DNA from: Magicicada septendecula
Taxonomy: Eukaryota; Arthropoda; Insecta; Hemiptera; Cicadidae
DNA: 64,000 nt
Direction: 5' to 3'
NCBI GenBank assembly: GCA_034769895.1
Contig: CM068369.1
Span: 424,477,479 to 424,541,478 of the forward strand
Positions 19,494 through 31,457 of this stretch are shown piece by piece. How positions within the stretch are numbered: the first letter of the stretch is position 1; every line of letters begins with the position of its first letter. A program made the position numbers and the translations under genes. The notes under the pieces are model-generated. The model was not told the origin of the DNA and searched no databases. It worked only from the letters and a program-made list of their open reading frames with translations.

Positions 19494-22400
19494 ACAGAAT
19501 AACTAGTACACGTAAAGGTAGGAATGAAGTTTCAAAAGCCCGGTGTAAATATAAAAAGCAGTTCAATAAATCAAATGTGAAAGATGTTAATTATAAGAAA
19601 AACTTTGTAGTGTCCGGCCTATATCCTGCCGTAATTAGAGATAGTTTAATTTGCAATAACCATAGTAAGGAAAATGAGAAAGGTATTAGCGTTGAAAATG
19701 ACACTGACATCATTGTCAACGCGAAAATTAACGGATGTGTCGGCGAAGTTTTATTTGACAGCGGCGCAGAAATTTCGTTGATGGATGAGCGATTCCTAGA
19801 GAGGCACAGGAAACATTTAAAAAAAATCCCGATTCTGCCAGCAGCCCACAAAATCATAAAATCAGCGACGGGTGAATCTCAGAGGGTTGACCGTCAAGCT
19901 ATGATAACAGTATCCATTCAGGGAATGGAAATAGAGGTCACTGTGCTTATGGTCAAGAAACTCGTGTATAATGTTATTTTGGGAGTGGACACATTAAATA
20001 AACTGCACGCGACCATTGATTTTCCAAATAAAATACTAAAATGTACAATAAATAATAGTAAACACAATATCAGGTTAGGACGCAGGAGGGGTAAGACGGG
20101 GTCTGATTGTGAACCTATTACTATAACTCGCCCAGCGGTTCAACTTGCCGATAAGATAATACATAATCTGCGGACTCACAGCAGGCAGATAACGAGCAAT
20201 GAGCAAGATAAGCTGCAAAGTATGCTTGATAAATTTGAATCTGTGTTTTCCAAAAATCCTACCGTCACGAATGTTTATGAACACAGTATTCAGGTCACGG
20301 ATGAAAATAAATTTGTACGGAAGACGTACCCCATCCCCCTTCACTATCAACAACAGGTTGATGCCGAAGTTAAGAGTATGCTTCAGAATGGTGTGATTGA
20401 ACGAACTGATAGCAATTTTTTAAATCCTATGGTTGTTGTTAAAAAGAAAAATAACGACATTCGATTATGTCTCGACATGAGAAATCTAAATTCTATTACA
20501 AAAAAATGCTACGACTGTGCTCCGAATGCGGAGAACTTATTCATAAAATGTCAAGGGGTTAAATACATGTCTCGCCTTGATCTCAAAAGTGGATTCTGGC
20601 AGATTCCCCTTGCCAAGGAGTCGAGAAGATACACAGCATTTCTATATCGAAATAAATGCTATCAGTTTAAAGTAGTTCCATTTGGTTTGGTTACCAGTTT
20701 AGCGGCCATGGTCAGATGTTTGGAGTTAGCTCTGGGACCCGAGGTGGAGGACTTCGTCAGTATATTTGTTGATGATATTTTGGTCATATCCAAATCATTT
20801 GAAGAACATCTTGCACATCTCAAGATTGTATTTCAGAAATTGCAAGCCGCTAACCTGACTCTCAATCTTGAAAAGTGTGAATTCGGGAAATCGCAAATTA
20901 AATTTTTGGGTCATATTATCTCAGCGGAAGGTATAACAACGGACCCGGAAAAAATACATGCGATCATGGAGTTCCCGAAACCCACAAAACCCAGGGATAT
21001 CAGAGCGTTCCTCGGATTGACTGGTTACTTCAGACGTTTTACTCCAGAATATTCTGGGACAATTGAGCCGTTGTTAGAACTACTTCGTAAGAGTAATAAA
21101 TGGAGATGGGAGGAGCGTCATCAGCATGCTTTCGACGCGACTAAAAATTTGTATAGTAGAAACCTGCACGTGTTCCATCCTGAGAAAAGGGGCACATATG
21201 TCCTGAATTGCGATGCTTCTGATTATGCCATTGGGGGGGTACTCTACCAACGGAATGAGAAGGGCGAAAACAAAATAATTGCGCACAGTAGTAGGTCACT
21301 AAAAGGGGCCGAACGTAACTATTTCACATCGGAGAAAGAAATATTGGCTATTGTGTACTGCATTAGTAAATTTCGTTATTACCTGGTTGGACAACACTTC
21401 GAAATCCTTTCGGACAACCAGGCCTTATCGTTCATGTTGCGCTGCAAGTTAGCGAACGCTCGCATATCCCGTTGGATCATGGCCATCCAAGAGTACGACT
21501 TTACCATTAAGTACTGTAAGGCAAGCGAGAACCAAGCAGCTGACACGTTAAGCCGATACCCTCCAATGGTGGAAGAACGTCATGCGTCTAATAACCAGGA
21601 GGTTCAAATTCTAGCTGTCAAATATAAATTAGAAGACAGTCTCAAAAATAAGCTAAGAAATATTGGTATGGAACAGCAGCGTGACACAAAGTTGAAGCGG
21701 ATATGTGACGCTATCCGGATACAAGAAAACCCTAAGTACAGAATATATAAAGACGTAGTGTATAAAATTATCAATGGCGGATGGAAGATTATGGTACCGG
21801 ACGCCATGGTGGAAGACCTCACTTGGATGTGTCATGAGAGTCTGGCTCATGCGGGGCCTTATAAATGTTACCTGGCAATGCGGGAGGATTTTGTGTGGCT
21901 AAATATGACCAGGAAAATAAAGGCCATACTCCGCTCATGCCACATCTGCCAAACAGCGAAATATCCGAACCAACATACACAGGTTGAAATGGGTAACATT
22001 GTCGTCCGTAATAAAAATGACCTTGTATGCATTGATTTTTTGGGTCCACTTCCTCGGGCGGCGCGTGGAATGAAGAACCTGGTGGTTGTTACGGATGCCT
22101 TTACCAAACATGTTAGCCTATATGCTATTGGTAGACCTACTACGTCGGCTGTCATAAACATTATGCTAAATAAATACATGCCGAAAAATGGTCCCGTAAG
22201 GAAGATACTCTCAGATCAAGGTAAGCAATTTACGAACACCAAGTGGCACTCCGAGCTTGAGAAACACGGGGTCCAGACGGTCTTGACAGCGATCCGGAGA
22301 CCGCAAGGTAACTTGGCCGAGCGGGTCAACAAGGAGTTGGGACGGTTGTTCCGTACGTACTGTAATACTAACCAGAGTAAGTGGCCGGAATTCCTAGAAT

Positions 22401-22846
22401 TTTTTGAGTATGCCATAAATGGAAATTATAATTCTACTACTGGGTATACTCCGAATGAACTCCAAACCGGAGAAATGCCAGGCCGGGTCTGGGGTAAACA
22501 CATTGAAAGGATAGCGACGCATAATATGCCTATACCAGTTGAGATAAAGAAAATCGAAGCTAGAAGACGCATTAAAAAGTGCGCCGAGGAGCGCACGGAA
22601 AAATTTAATGCGGAACATAAACTAGTCAAGTTCAAGACTGGAGAGAGTGTGCTTTTACGAGCATTAAATGTTGGTAGAAGGGAGGACAACACAGCTGCGA
22701 AGTTTTTTAGGCTGTATAATGGTCCGTATACCCTGTCGGAGCAAGTTGGGAAAAATACTTTTATCTTAACCAACCCAAATACCAACCGTGCGATTGGTAA
22801 ATTCCATGCGTCCTCATTGAGGAAGTATTATACAAAGGATCCGTAA
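19463..22846 (+). CDS. pol: Pol polyprotein of copy 2
   Basis: The intact PR-RT-RNaseH-IN polyprotein is identical in sequence to copy 1 over the 1121 residues numbered from the GTG at 19481. All catalytic residues listed for copy 1 are present. Expression is expected as a Gag-Pol fusion by frameshifting at 19457-19463. Confidence 0.95.
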   Translation, partial: RVRLHGVSPCNRITSTRKGRNEVSKARCKYKKQFNKSNVKDVNYKKNFVVSGLYPAVIRDSLICNNHSKENEKGISVENDTDIIVNAKINGCVGEVLFDSGAEISLMDERFLERHRKHLKKIPILPAAHKIIKSATGESQRVDRQAMITVSIQGMEIEVTVLMVKKLVYNVILGVDTLNKLHATIDFPNKILKCTINNSKHNIRLGRRRGKTGSDCEPITITRPAVQLADKIIHNLRTHSRQITSNEQDKLQSMLDKFESVFSKNPTVTNVYEHSIQVTDENKFVRKTYPIPLHYQQQVDAEVKSMLQNGVIERTDSNFLNPMVVVKKKNNDIRLCLDMRNLNSITKKCYDCAPNAENLFIKCQGVKYMSRLDLKSGFWQIPLAKESRRYTAFLYRNKCYQFKVVPFGLVTSLAAMVRCLELALGPEVEDFVSIFVDDILVISKSFEEHLAHLKIVFQKLQAANLTLNLEKCEFGKSQIKFLGHIISAEGITTDPEKIHAIMEFPKPTKPRDIRAFLGLTGYFRRFTPEYSGTIEPLLELLRKSNKWRWEERHQHAFDATKNLYSRNLHVFHPEKRGTYVLNCDASDYAIGGVLYQRNEKGENKIIAHSSRSLKGAERNYFTSEKEILAIVYCISKFRYYLVGQHFEILSDNQALSFMLRCKLANARISRWIMAIQEYDFTIKYCKASENQAADTLSRYPPMVEERHASNNQEVQILAVKYKLEDSLKNKLRNIGMEQQRDTKLKRICDAIRIQENPKYRIYKDVVYKIINGGWKIMVPDAMVEDLTWMCHESLAHAGPYKCYLAMREDFVWLNMTRKIKAILRSCHICQTAKYPNQHTQVEMGNIVVRNKNDLVCIDFLGPLPRAARGMKNLVVVTDAFTKHVSLYAIGRPTTSAVINIMLNKYMPKNGPVRKILSDQGKQFTNTKWHSELEKHGVQTVLTAIRRPQGNLAERVNKELGRLFRTYCNTNQSKWPEFLEFFEYAINGNYNSTTGYTPNELQTGEMPGRVWGKHIERIATHNMPIPVEIKKIEARRRIKKCAEERTEKFNAEHKLVKFKTGESVLLRALNVGRREDNTAAKFFRLYNGPYTLSEQVGKNTFILTNPNTNRAIGKFHASSLRKYYTKDP

Positions 22847-23177
22847 ACTCAGAAATAAATGTCAGGATATAGGGGTAAGAATGTGTAGTGATTTTAAATA
22901 TGTCAAGTTCAGGTTTAAATGTTGTATGTAAGATGACTCTGAGAGTGAACAATAATCTAGTTTAGATAAGGAATGTTGTCTGTGTACGCTATGACCCTGC
23001 ATTAGATGTCGTTATCTGTGTGTCAAGAACATGTGTGTTTGTTTTGGTTTGAAGGTTACCACGTGTCTTGTGAATTGATGCTTCTGTCAAAGTGACAGTT
23101 GGAATTGTTAGTATTAATTGAGGATGTTTATTTGATTTTAGTTCGAGGGTATTATTATTATTTCAGGATTAGGAAGT
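22847..23177 (+). other. 3' non-coding region and polypurine tract, copy 2
   Basis: This repeats the copy 1 arrangement: no env, with a purine tract AGGATTAGGAAG at 23165-23176 immediately before the next LTR. Confidence 0.55.
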
Positions 23178-24636
23178 TGTTTTGACATTAGCTGAACCGA
23201 GACGTGTGTATCACTACAATCCCTATACCTGTCGGACTATTGTTTACGTTCATGTATATTATTAATATGTAGGCAGCATGCATGAGATACGAGTAGTCTG
23301 ATTACCGCTATGCATGCTGTTACAAGGTAAATGCACTTTAATGCATGAAAAGTGCATGGTCACCTTTACTTACCATGTGACTTCCATCCACCAATAGAAT
23401 GCGGACTGGTGGTTGGAAATTTTCTTAAGCCTGTCGTTACACAGGCAGTTCTTCTACGCCATCTACCGCGAACGGGTCGTGCACTCCTTGTACAAGAATT
23501 CTACCGCTTGCAAGGTGTTGTAAAAACTATTCGTCGTTAGTGAAACGGGAAGACTCAGAACTGTGTGTGTGGTACATTTGCACACATCAGTGTTTTAACG
23601 CATTGTGCGAAAATTTACAAGCAGTTCTTCACTGCTGCTACCGTGAACGGTACATACAATTCCTTGTACAAGATTATACCGCTTGCAAGGATCTGTTAAG
23701 ACTTTTCGGGGATAGTAACGCGTGTGACGCATAACAATTGATTTTATATCTTTACGCACGATATTAATATTGTAGTATTACGTGTGTAAGAAGTGAGTGT
23801 AACTGTTTCACTGTGCGAGATTTTCCGCAGTGACAGTAGTATAAATTGTTACGCAATAGTTCCATCAAGACGTTTCCGTGCTAGTGCAAGATTTCCTCAT
23901 AGGGTGGTCTGCTGATCGCGGTAGACCTTGATATTCGCGAGAACACTTGAAGAAGCCGGAGAGGTATAAGCTCAATATACCGTTATTGATTAAACTCACT
24001 GTCACCTGAGATATTACTTGGTCTTAAACTCTATATAAGTTTTGCGAGTGATAAAATCCGTAGTACCGTTGTGTGTGCGAAGTGTCGGATTCATCGTGGG
24101 AATTGCAGGACATCAGCCCAGCTGTTACAGGACATCAGCCCAGCTGTTACAGGACATCAGCCCAGCTGTTACAGGACATCAGCCCAGCTGTTACAGGACA
24201 TCAGCCCAGCTGTTATAGGACATCAGCCCAGCTGTTATAGGACCAGCCCAGCTATTACAGGACATCAGCCAAGCTGTTACAGGACGCCAGCCCAGCTGTA
24301 AACGTTTCTGGTGAAACGTCTGTCATTTGTAAGCCACACCTGACGATCCATCTATACCGCAAAGACCGGCCCTTCTCTTCAACAACATCATCGTGGGAGT
24401 CTTCTTATGTAACGTATCACGTCTTGCGTATGAACATTATTTAACACTTTAAAAGAAAGACTCTATATCAAACATTACATTCTGTACATTTCAAATATAC
24501 CATATAAACTATAACTTGTGTTTGTACAATAAATAATCTTAAACCCTCCAATATAGACTTGTAATTTGAAATACACATACTATCATATCCTATGCGCCAA
24601 TAGTTTAGTAATTTGTGTTGTCGCATAGAGATATTA
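23178..24636 (+). repeat. LTR shared by copies 2 and 3
   Basis: This LTR has the same layout as the first: TATA box at 24032-24038, a nine-unit 22-bp minisatellite at 24107-24299 and AATAAA at 24528-24533. It acts as the 3' LTR of copy 2 and the 5' LTR of copy 3. Confidence 0.75.
24107..24299 (+). repeat. 22-bp minisatellite in the third LTR (9 units)
   Basis: It has the same unit order as copy 1, including two AT-ending units and the 20-bp variant. Confidence 0.95.
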
Positions 24637-24660
24637 TGGCGCTTAGCAACGTAGGGCTCG
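24637..24660 (+). other. Candidate primer binding site, copy 3
   Basis: The tRNA-Lys-like stretch is the same as at 11065. The leader to 25036 is non-coding. Confidence 0.5.
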
Positions 24661-25036
24661 TAAATAGCGGTAATTTTACGCTATTATATATTTGTCTATG
24701 AATATAAAATTTGTTGGAAAAATCCGACGTATAAGTATAATTAACGTAATAATTGTATGTGTATTGTTCATATGAAAATCTGAGGATATAATTTTTCAAG
24801 TGTGCATATTCTCTTGTATATCATATATGAACAGATTTTATCAGTATATTGGAGGTAGATTATTAGTTGTTGTATGTTAGATAAGGTATTTACATGTTGA
24901 TATTTTGAACTGCTTTTTCTGTGTGCGTATAAACTGGTTACCATATGTTCTAATCTTGTTGTGATAATAATAACTTGCTTTGCGTATAAATCAATAAATT
25001 TAAATTTACTAAATTTTAAATTAAATTTTAATCATT

Positions 25037-26266
25037 ATGGCGGATACTGCTGAAATCAAGAATGCTTTAGCGGCCTTATTAGCGAAGATGGAGACCATGT
25101 CCGAAGAAAGGAAAACTGATAAAGAGGAAAATAAAGCCTGTCAAGAGGAGGTGAAAATGAGTATACAGAAGCTTTCAGCAGAGATGAAAGCCAGTAAAGA
25201 AGAAATTAAATCTGGTAAAATAGAAGCCGGGAAACAAAACAAGTCACTCCATGATGAGAACAAGAAATTATACGCGGCTGTGCAGGAGCAATCTAAACAA
25301 AGCAAACAAATGATAGAAGCGGCAGAAAAGCGTATTAGCGAGACCGTGGAAGCTATGAAAGCTGATATAGAGGCGAGTTTGGAGGTTAATAAGTCACGAC
25401 TTAATGAGTATGGTGAGAAACTCGCTGGAATGGAGGAGCAGGTAATACAACACAGATCCACGGTGAGTGAATTAATGGCCGAGCAAGACGTGCGGATTCA
25501 AGAGCTGCAACAGCAAGTGTCACGATTGCAAAGTACCTCGTCACCACTAAACTGTACTACGTATGTATATAAGACTTTGGATGACGTAAATTCACAGCAA
25601 AGATTTTATGGACGGCAGAATGAAAACCCCATGGATTTCATTCAAATTTGCCAGCGGGATCTGGAGCAAATTGGTGATACCTTAAGTGAAGCGGATAGAA
25701 TTAATTTCATAGTGCGGCGACTTAAGGGTACCGCTGCGGAGTGGTTTAGTATTGTCCAGGATAAAATCAACACGTTGGAAGACCTGGTAAGACATTTCAG
25801 AGCTAGATACTGGAATGAGGAGATCCAGCGGAAGATACGTACGCAGCTGGAGTTTGGAAAATATTCCAATACCAGAGGTCCTAAAGATGAATATGTGATG
25901 CAGTTGATATCCAGAGCTAGATATCTTGAGCCTAGCTTAACCGAACCTGACATGGTAAGTAAACTTGCGCACCACTTTGGACGCGGGATACAGGTGGCCG
26001 TCCTTACGCAAGGAGTTAAGTCGTGGAATGAGCTACTCACATTACTTGCAAAATGGGAAGGTATCGACAACCCGATTACCAATGGTAACAGTAATGAAAC
26101 ACCGCATAAAAGTTTTCAATATCAAAATCAAACTAAGCAAACACAGTCGCAACAACAACAAAGACCTAAGATGTCGAATAGAAATACCAATCAAAAATTT
26201 AGTGCCAATAAAGTAGCAGTAGTAGAGGAAGAGGATTCCGATATAGAACAGTCAAAAAACGTGTAA
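25037..26266 (+). CDS. gag: Gag protein of retrotransposon copy 3
   Basis: The 409-aa protein is identical to copies 1 and 2, with an intact frame, and ends just after the frameshift heptamer at 26254-26260. Confidence 0.9.
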   Translation: MADTAEIKNALAALLAKMETMSEERKTDKEENKACQEEVKMSIQKLSAEMKASKEEIKSGKIEAGKQNKSLHDENKKLYAAVQEQSKQSKQMIEAAEKRISETVEAMKADIEASLEVNKSRLNEYGEKLAGMEEQVIQHRSTVSELMAEQDVRIQELQQQVSRLQSTSSPLNCTTYVYKTLDDVNSQQRFYGRQNENPMDFIQICQRDLEQIGDTLSEADRINFIVRRLKGTAAEWFSIVQDKINTLEDLVRHFRARYWNEEIQRKIRTQLEFGKYSNTRGPKDEYVMQLISRARYLEPSLTEPDMVSKLAHHFGRGIQVAVLTQGVKSWNELLTLLAKWEGIDNPITNGNSNETPHKSFQYQNQTKQTQSQQQQRPKMSNRNTNQKFSANKVAVVEEEDSDIEQSKNV

Positions 26267-26290
26267 GGCTGCACGGCGTGAGTCCGTGCA
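26254..26290 (+). promoter_or_regulatory. Programmed -1 frameshift signal, copy 3
   Basis: The A-AAA-AAC heptamer at 26254-26260 and the downstream 7-bp hairpin are unchanged. Confidence 0.87.
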
Positions 26291-29200
26291 ACAGAATAAC
26301 TAGTACACGTAAAGGTAGGAATGAAGTTTCAAAAGCCCGGTGTAAATATAAAAAGCAGTTCAATAAATCAAATGTGAAAGATGTTAATTATAAGAAAAAC
26401 TTTGTAGTGTCCGGCCTATATCCTGCCGTAATTAGAGATAGTTTAATTTGCAATAACCATAGTAAGGAAAATGAGAAAGGTATTAGCGTTGAAAATGATA
26501 CTGACATCATTGTCAACGCGAAAATTAACGGATGTGTCGGCGAAGTTTTATTTGACAGCGGCGCAGAAATTTCGTTGATGGATGAGCGATTCCTAGAGAG
26601 GCACAGGAAACATTTAAAAAAAATCCCGATTCTGCCAGCAGCCCACAAAATCATAAAATCAGCGACGGGTGAATCTCAGAGGGTTGACCGTCAAGCTATG
26701 ATAACAGTATCCATTCAGGGAATGGAAATAGAGGTCACTGTGCTTATGGTCAAGAAACTCGTGTATAATGTTATTTTGGGAGTGGACACATTAAATAAAC
26801 TGCACGCGACCATTGATTTTCCAAATAAAATACTAAAATGTACAATAAATAATAGTAAACACAATATCAGGTTAGGACGCAGGAGGGGTAAGACGGGGTC
26901 TGATTGTGAACCTATTACTATAACTCGCCCAGCGGTTCAACTTGCCGATAAGATAATACATAATCTGCGGACTCACAGCAGGCAGATAACGAGCAATGAG
27001 CAAGATAAGCTGCAAAGTATGCTTGATAAATTTGAATCTGTGTTTTCCAAAAATCCTACCGTCACGAATGTTTATGAACACAGTATTCAGGTCACGGATG
27101 AAAATAAATTTGTACGGAAGACGTACCCCATCCCCCTTCACTATCAACAACAGGTTGATGCCGAAGTTAAGAGTATGCTTCAGAATGGTGTGATTGAACG
27201 AACTGATAGCAATTTTTTAAATCCTATGGTTGTTGTTAAAAAGAAAAATAACGACATTCGATTATGTCTCGACATGAGAAATCTAAATTCTATTACAAAA
27301 AAATGCTACGACTGTGCTCCGAATGCGGAGAACTTATTCATAAAATGTCAAGGGGTTAAATACATGTCTCGCCTTGATCTCAAAAGTGGATTCTGGCAGA
27401 TTCCCCTTGCCAAGGAGTCGAGAAGATACACAGCATTTCTATATCGAAATAAATGCTATCAGTTTAAAGTAGTTCCATTTGGTTTGGTTACCAGTTTAGC
27501 GGCCATGGTCAGATGTTTGGAGTTAGCTCTGGGACCCGAGGTGGAGGACTTCGTCAGTATATTTGTTGATGATATTTTGGTCATATCCAAATCATTTGAA
27601 GAACATCTTGCACATCTCAAGATTGTATTTCAGAAATTGCAAGCCGCTAACCTGACTCTCAATCTTGAAAAGTGTGAATTCGGGAAATCGCAAATTAAAT
27701 TTTTGGGTCATATTATCTCAGCGGAAGGTATAACAACGGACCCGGAAAAAATACATGCGATCATGGAGTTCCCGAAACCCACAAAACCCAGGGATATCAG
27801 AGCGTTCCTCGGATTGACTGGTTACTTCAGACGTTTTACTCCAGAATATTCTGGGACAATTGAGCCGTTGTTAGAACTACTTCGTAAGAGTAATAAATGG
27901 AGATGGGAGGAGCGTCATCAGCATGCTTTCGACGCGACTAAAAATTTGTATAGTAGAAACCTGCACGTGTTCCATCCTGAGAAAAGGGGCACATATGTCC
28001 TGAATTGCGATGCTTCTGATTATGCCATTGGGGGGGTACTCTACCAACGGAATGAGAAGGGCGAAAACAAAATAATTGCGCACAGTAGTAGGTCACTAAA
28101 AGGGGCCGAACGTAACTATTTCACATCGGAGAAAGAAATATTGGCTATTGTGTACTGCATTAGTAAATTTCGTTATTACCTGGTTGGACAACACTTCGAA
28201 ATCCTTTCGGACAACCAGGCCTTATCGTTCATGTTGCGCTGCAAGTTAGCGAACGCTCGCATATCCCGTTGGATCATGGCCATCCAAGAGTACGACTTTA
28301 CCATTAAGTACTGTAAGGCAAGCGAGAACCAAGCAGCTGACACGTTAAGCCGATACCCTCCAATGGTGGAAGAACGTCATGCGTCTAATAACCAGGAGGT
28401 TCAAATTCTAGCTGTCAAATATAAATTAGAAGACAGTCTCAAAAATAAGCTAAGAAATATTGGTATGGAACAGCAGCGTGACACAAAGTTGAAGCGGATA
28501 TGTGACGCTATCCGGATACAAGAAAACCCTAAGTACAGAATATATAAAGACGTAGTGTATAAAATTATCAATGGCGGATGGAAGATTATGGTACCGGACG
28601 CCATGGTGGAAGACCTCACTTGGATGTGTCATGAGAGTCTGGCTCATGCGGGGCCTTATAAATGTTACCTGGCAATGCGGGAGGATTTTGTGTGGCTAAA
28701 TATGACCAGGAAAATAAAGGCCATACTCCGCTCATGCCACATCTGCCAAACAGCGAAATATCCGAACCAACATACACAGGTTGAAATGGGTAACATTGTC
28801 GTCCGTAATAAAAATGACCTTGTATGCATTGATTTTTTGGGTCCACTTCCTCGGGCGGCGCGTGGAATGAAGAACCTGGTGGTTGTTACGGATGCCTTTA
28901 CCAAACATGTTAGCCTATATGCTATTGGTAGACCTACTACGTCGGCTGTCATAAACATTATGCTAAATAAATACATGCCGAAAAATGGTCCCGTAAGGAA
29001 GATACTCTCAGATCAAGGTAAGCAATTTACGAACACCAAGTGGCACTCCGAGCTTGAGAAACACGGGGTCCAGACGGTCTTGACAGCGATCCGGAGACCG
29101 CAAGGTAACTTGGCCGAGCGGGTCAACAAGGAGTTGGGACGGTTGTTCCGTACGTACTGTAATACTAACCAGAGTAAGTGGCCGGAATTCCTAGAATTTT

Positions 29201-29643
29201 TTGAGTATGCCATAAATGGAAATTATAATTCTACTACTGGGTATACTCCGAATGAACTCCAAACCGGAGAAATGCCAGGCCGGGTCTGGGGTAAACACAT
29301 TGAAAGGATAGCGACGCATAATATGCCTATACCAGTTGAGATAAAGAAAATCGAAGCTAGAAGACGCATTAAAAAGTGCGCCGAGGAGCGCACGGAAAAA
29401 TTTAATGCGGAACATAAACTAGTCAAGTTCAAGACTGGAGAGAGTGTGCTTTTACGAACATTAAATGTTGGTAGAAGGGAGGACAACACAGCTGCGAAGT
29501 TTTTTAGGCTGTATAATGGTCCGTATACCCTGTCGGAGCAAGTTGGGAAAAATACTTTTATCTTAACCAACCCAAATACCAACCGTGCGATTGGTAAATT
29601 CCATGCGTCCTCATTGAGGAAGTATTATACAAAGGATCCGTAA
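26260..29643 (+). CDS. pol: Pol polyprotein of copy 3
   Basis: The PR-RT-RNaseH-IN frame is intact, numbered from the GTG at 26278. It differs from copies 1 and 2 by one synonymous change (C to T at 26499) and one substitution, Ala1061 to Thr (G to A at 29458), in the integrase C-terminal region ahead of the GPY motif. All catalytic residues are retained. Confidence 0.95.
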   Translation, partial: RVRLHGVSPCNRITSTRKGRNEVSKARCKYKKQFNKSNVKDVNYKKNFVVSGLYPAVIRDSLICNNHSKENEKGISVENDTDIIVNAKINGCVGEVLFDSGAEISLMDERFLERHRKHLKKIPILPAAHKIIKSATGESQRVDRQAMITVSIQGMEIEVTVLMVKKLVYNVILGVDTLNKLHATIDFPNKILKCTINNSKHNIRLGRRRGKTGSDCEPITITRPAVQLADKIIHNLRTHSRQITSNEQDKLQSMLDKFESVFSKNPTVTNVYEHSIQVTDENKFVRKTYPIPLHYQQQVDAEVKSMLQNGVIERTDSNFLNPMVVVKKKNNDIRLCLDMRNLNSITKKCYDCAPNAENLFIKCQGVKYMSRLDLKSGFWQIPLAKESRRYTAFLYRNKCYQFKVVPFGLVTSLAAMVRCLELALGPEVEDFVSIFVDDILVISKSFEEHLAHLKIVFQKLQAANLTLNLEKCEFGKSQIKFLGHIISAEGITTDPEKIHAIMEFPKPTKPRDIRAFLGLTGYFRRFTPEYSGTIEPLLELLRKSNKWRWEERHQHAFDATKNLYSRNLHVFHPEKRGTYVLNCDASDYAIGGVLYQRNEKGENKIIAHSSRSLKGAERNYFTSEKEILAIVYCISKFRYYLVGQHFEILSDNQALSFMLRCKLANARISRWIMAIQEYDFTIKYCKASENQAADTLSRYPPMVEERHASNNQEVQILAVKYKLEDSLKNKLRNIGMEQQRDTKLKRICDAIRIQENPKYRIYKDVVYKIINGGWKIMVPDAMVEDLTWMCHESLAHAGPYKCYLAMREDFVWLNMTRKIKAILRSCHICQTAKYPNQHTQVEMGNIVVRNKNDLVCIDFLGPLPRAARGMKNLVVVTDAFTKHVSLYAIGRPTTSAVINIMLNKYMPKNGPVRKILSDQGKQFTNTKWHSELEKHGVQTVLTAIRRPQGNLAERVNKELGRLFRTYCNTNQSKWPEFLEFFEYAINGNYNSTTGYTPNELQTGEMPGRVWGKHIERIATHNMPIPVEIKKIEARRRIKKCAEERTEKFNAEHKLVKFKTGESVLLRTLNVGRREDNTAAKFFRLYNGPYTLSEQVGKNTFILTNPNTNRAIGKFHASSLRKYYTKDP

Positions 29644-29974
29644 ACTCAGAAATAAATGTCAGGATATAGGGGTAAGAATGTGTAGTGATTTTAAATATGT
29701 CAAGTTCAGGTTTAAATGTTGTATGTAAGATGACTCTGAGAGTGAACAATAATCTAGTTTAGATAAGGAATGTTGTCTGTGTACGCTATGACCCTGCATT
29801 AGATGTCGTTATCTGTGTGTCAAGAACATGTGTGTTTGTTTTGGTTTGAAGGTTACCACGTGTCTTGTGAATTGATGCTTCTGTCAAAGTGACAGTTGGA
29901 ATTGTTAGTATTAATTGAGGATGTTTATTTGATTTTAGTTCGAGGGTATTATTATTATTTCAGGATTAGGAAGT
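29644..29974 (+). other. 3' non-coding region and polypurine tract, copy 3
   Basis: The sequence is the same as after copies 1 and 2; the purine tract is at 29962-29973. There is no env-like frame. Confidence 0.55.
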
Positions 29975-31433
29975 TGTTTTGACATTAGCTGAACCGAGAC
30001 GTGTGTATCACTACAATCCCTATACCTGTCGGACTATTGTTTACGTTCATGTATATTATTAATATGTAGGCAGCATGCATGAGATACGAGTAGTCTGATT
30101 ACCGCTATGCATGCTGTTACAAGGTAAATGCACTTTAATGCATGAAAAGTGCATGGTCACCTTTACTTACCATGTGACTTCCATCCACCAATAGAATGCG
30201 GACTGGTGGTTGGAAATTTTCTTAAGCCTGTCGTTACACAGGCAGTTCTTCTACGCCATCTACCGCGAACGGGTCGTGCACTCCTTGTACAAGAATTCTA
30301 CCGCTTGCAAGGTGTTGTAAAAACTATTCGTCGTTAGTGAAACGGGAAGACTCAGAACTGTGTGTGTGGTACATTTGCACACATCAGTGTTTTAACGCAT
30401 TGTGCGAAAATTTACAAGCAGTTCTTCACTGCTGCTACCGTGAACGGTACATACAATTCCTTGTACAAGATTATACCGCTTGCAAGGATCTGTTAAGACT
30501 TTTCGGGGATAGTAACGCGTGTGACGCATAACAATTGATTTTATATCTTTACGCACGATATTAATATTGTAGTATTACGTGTGTAAGAAGTGAGTGTAAC
30601 TGTTTCACTGTGCGAGATTTTCCGCAGTGACAGTAGTATAAATTGTTACGCAATAGTTCCATCAAGACGTTTCCGTGCTAGTGCAAGATTTCCTCATAGG
30701 GTGGTCTGCTGATCGCGGTAGACCTTGATATTCGCGAGAACACTTGAAGAAGCCGGAGAGGTATAAGCTCAATATACCGTTATTGATTAAACTCACTGTC
30801 ACCTGAGATATTACTTGGTCTTAAACTCTATATAAGTTTTGCGAGTGATAAAATCCGTAGTACCGTTGTGTGTGCGAAGTGTCGGATTCATCGTGGGAAT
30901 TGCAGGACATCAGCCCAGCTGTTACAGGACATCAGCCCAGCTGTTACAGGACATCAGCCCAGCTGTTACAGGACATCAGCCCAGCTGTTACAGGACATCA
31001 GCCCAGCTGTTATAGGACATCAGCCCAGCTGTTATAGGACCAGCCCAGCTATTACAGGACATCAGCCAAGCTGTTACAGGACGCCAGCCCAGCTGTAAAC
31101 GTTTCTGGTGAAACGTCTGTCATTTGTAAGCCACACCTGACGATCCATCTATACCGCAAAGACCGGCCCTTCTCTTCAACAACATCATCGTGGGAGTCTT
31201 CTTATGTAACGTATCACGTCTTGCGTATGAACATTATTTAACACTTTAAAAGAAAGACTCTATATCAAACATTACATTCTGTACATTTCAAATATACCAT
31301 ATAAACTATAACTTGTGTTTGTACAATAAATAATCTTAAACCCTCCAATATAGACTTGTAATTTGAAATACACATACTATCATATCCTATGCGCCAATAG
31401 TTTAGTAATTTGTGTTGTCGCATAGAGATATTA
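29975..31433 (+). repeat. LTR shared by copies 3 and 4
   Basis: The layout is the same as the first LTR: TATA box at 30829-30835, minisatellite at 30904-31096 and AATAAA at 31325-31330. It is the last LTR of the array; no LTR follows the truncated copy 4. Confidence 0.75.
30904..31096 (+). repeat. 22-bp minisatellite in the fourth LTR (9 units)
   Basis: The unit order and variants are the same as in LTRs 1 and 3. Confidence 0.95.
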
Positions 31434-31457
31434 TGGCGCTTAGCAACGTAGGGCTCG
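31434..31457 (+). other. Candidate primer binding site, copy 4
   Basis: The tRNA-Lys-like stretch is the same. The leader at 31458-31833 is non-coding. Confidence 0.5.
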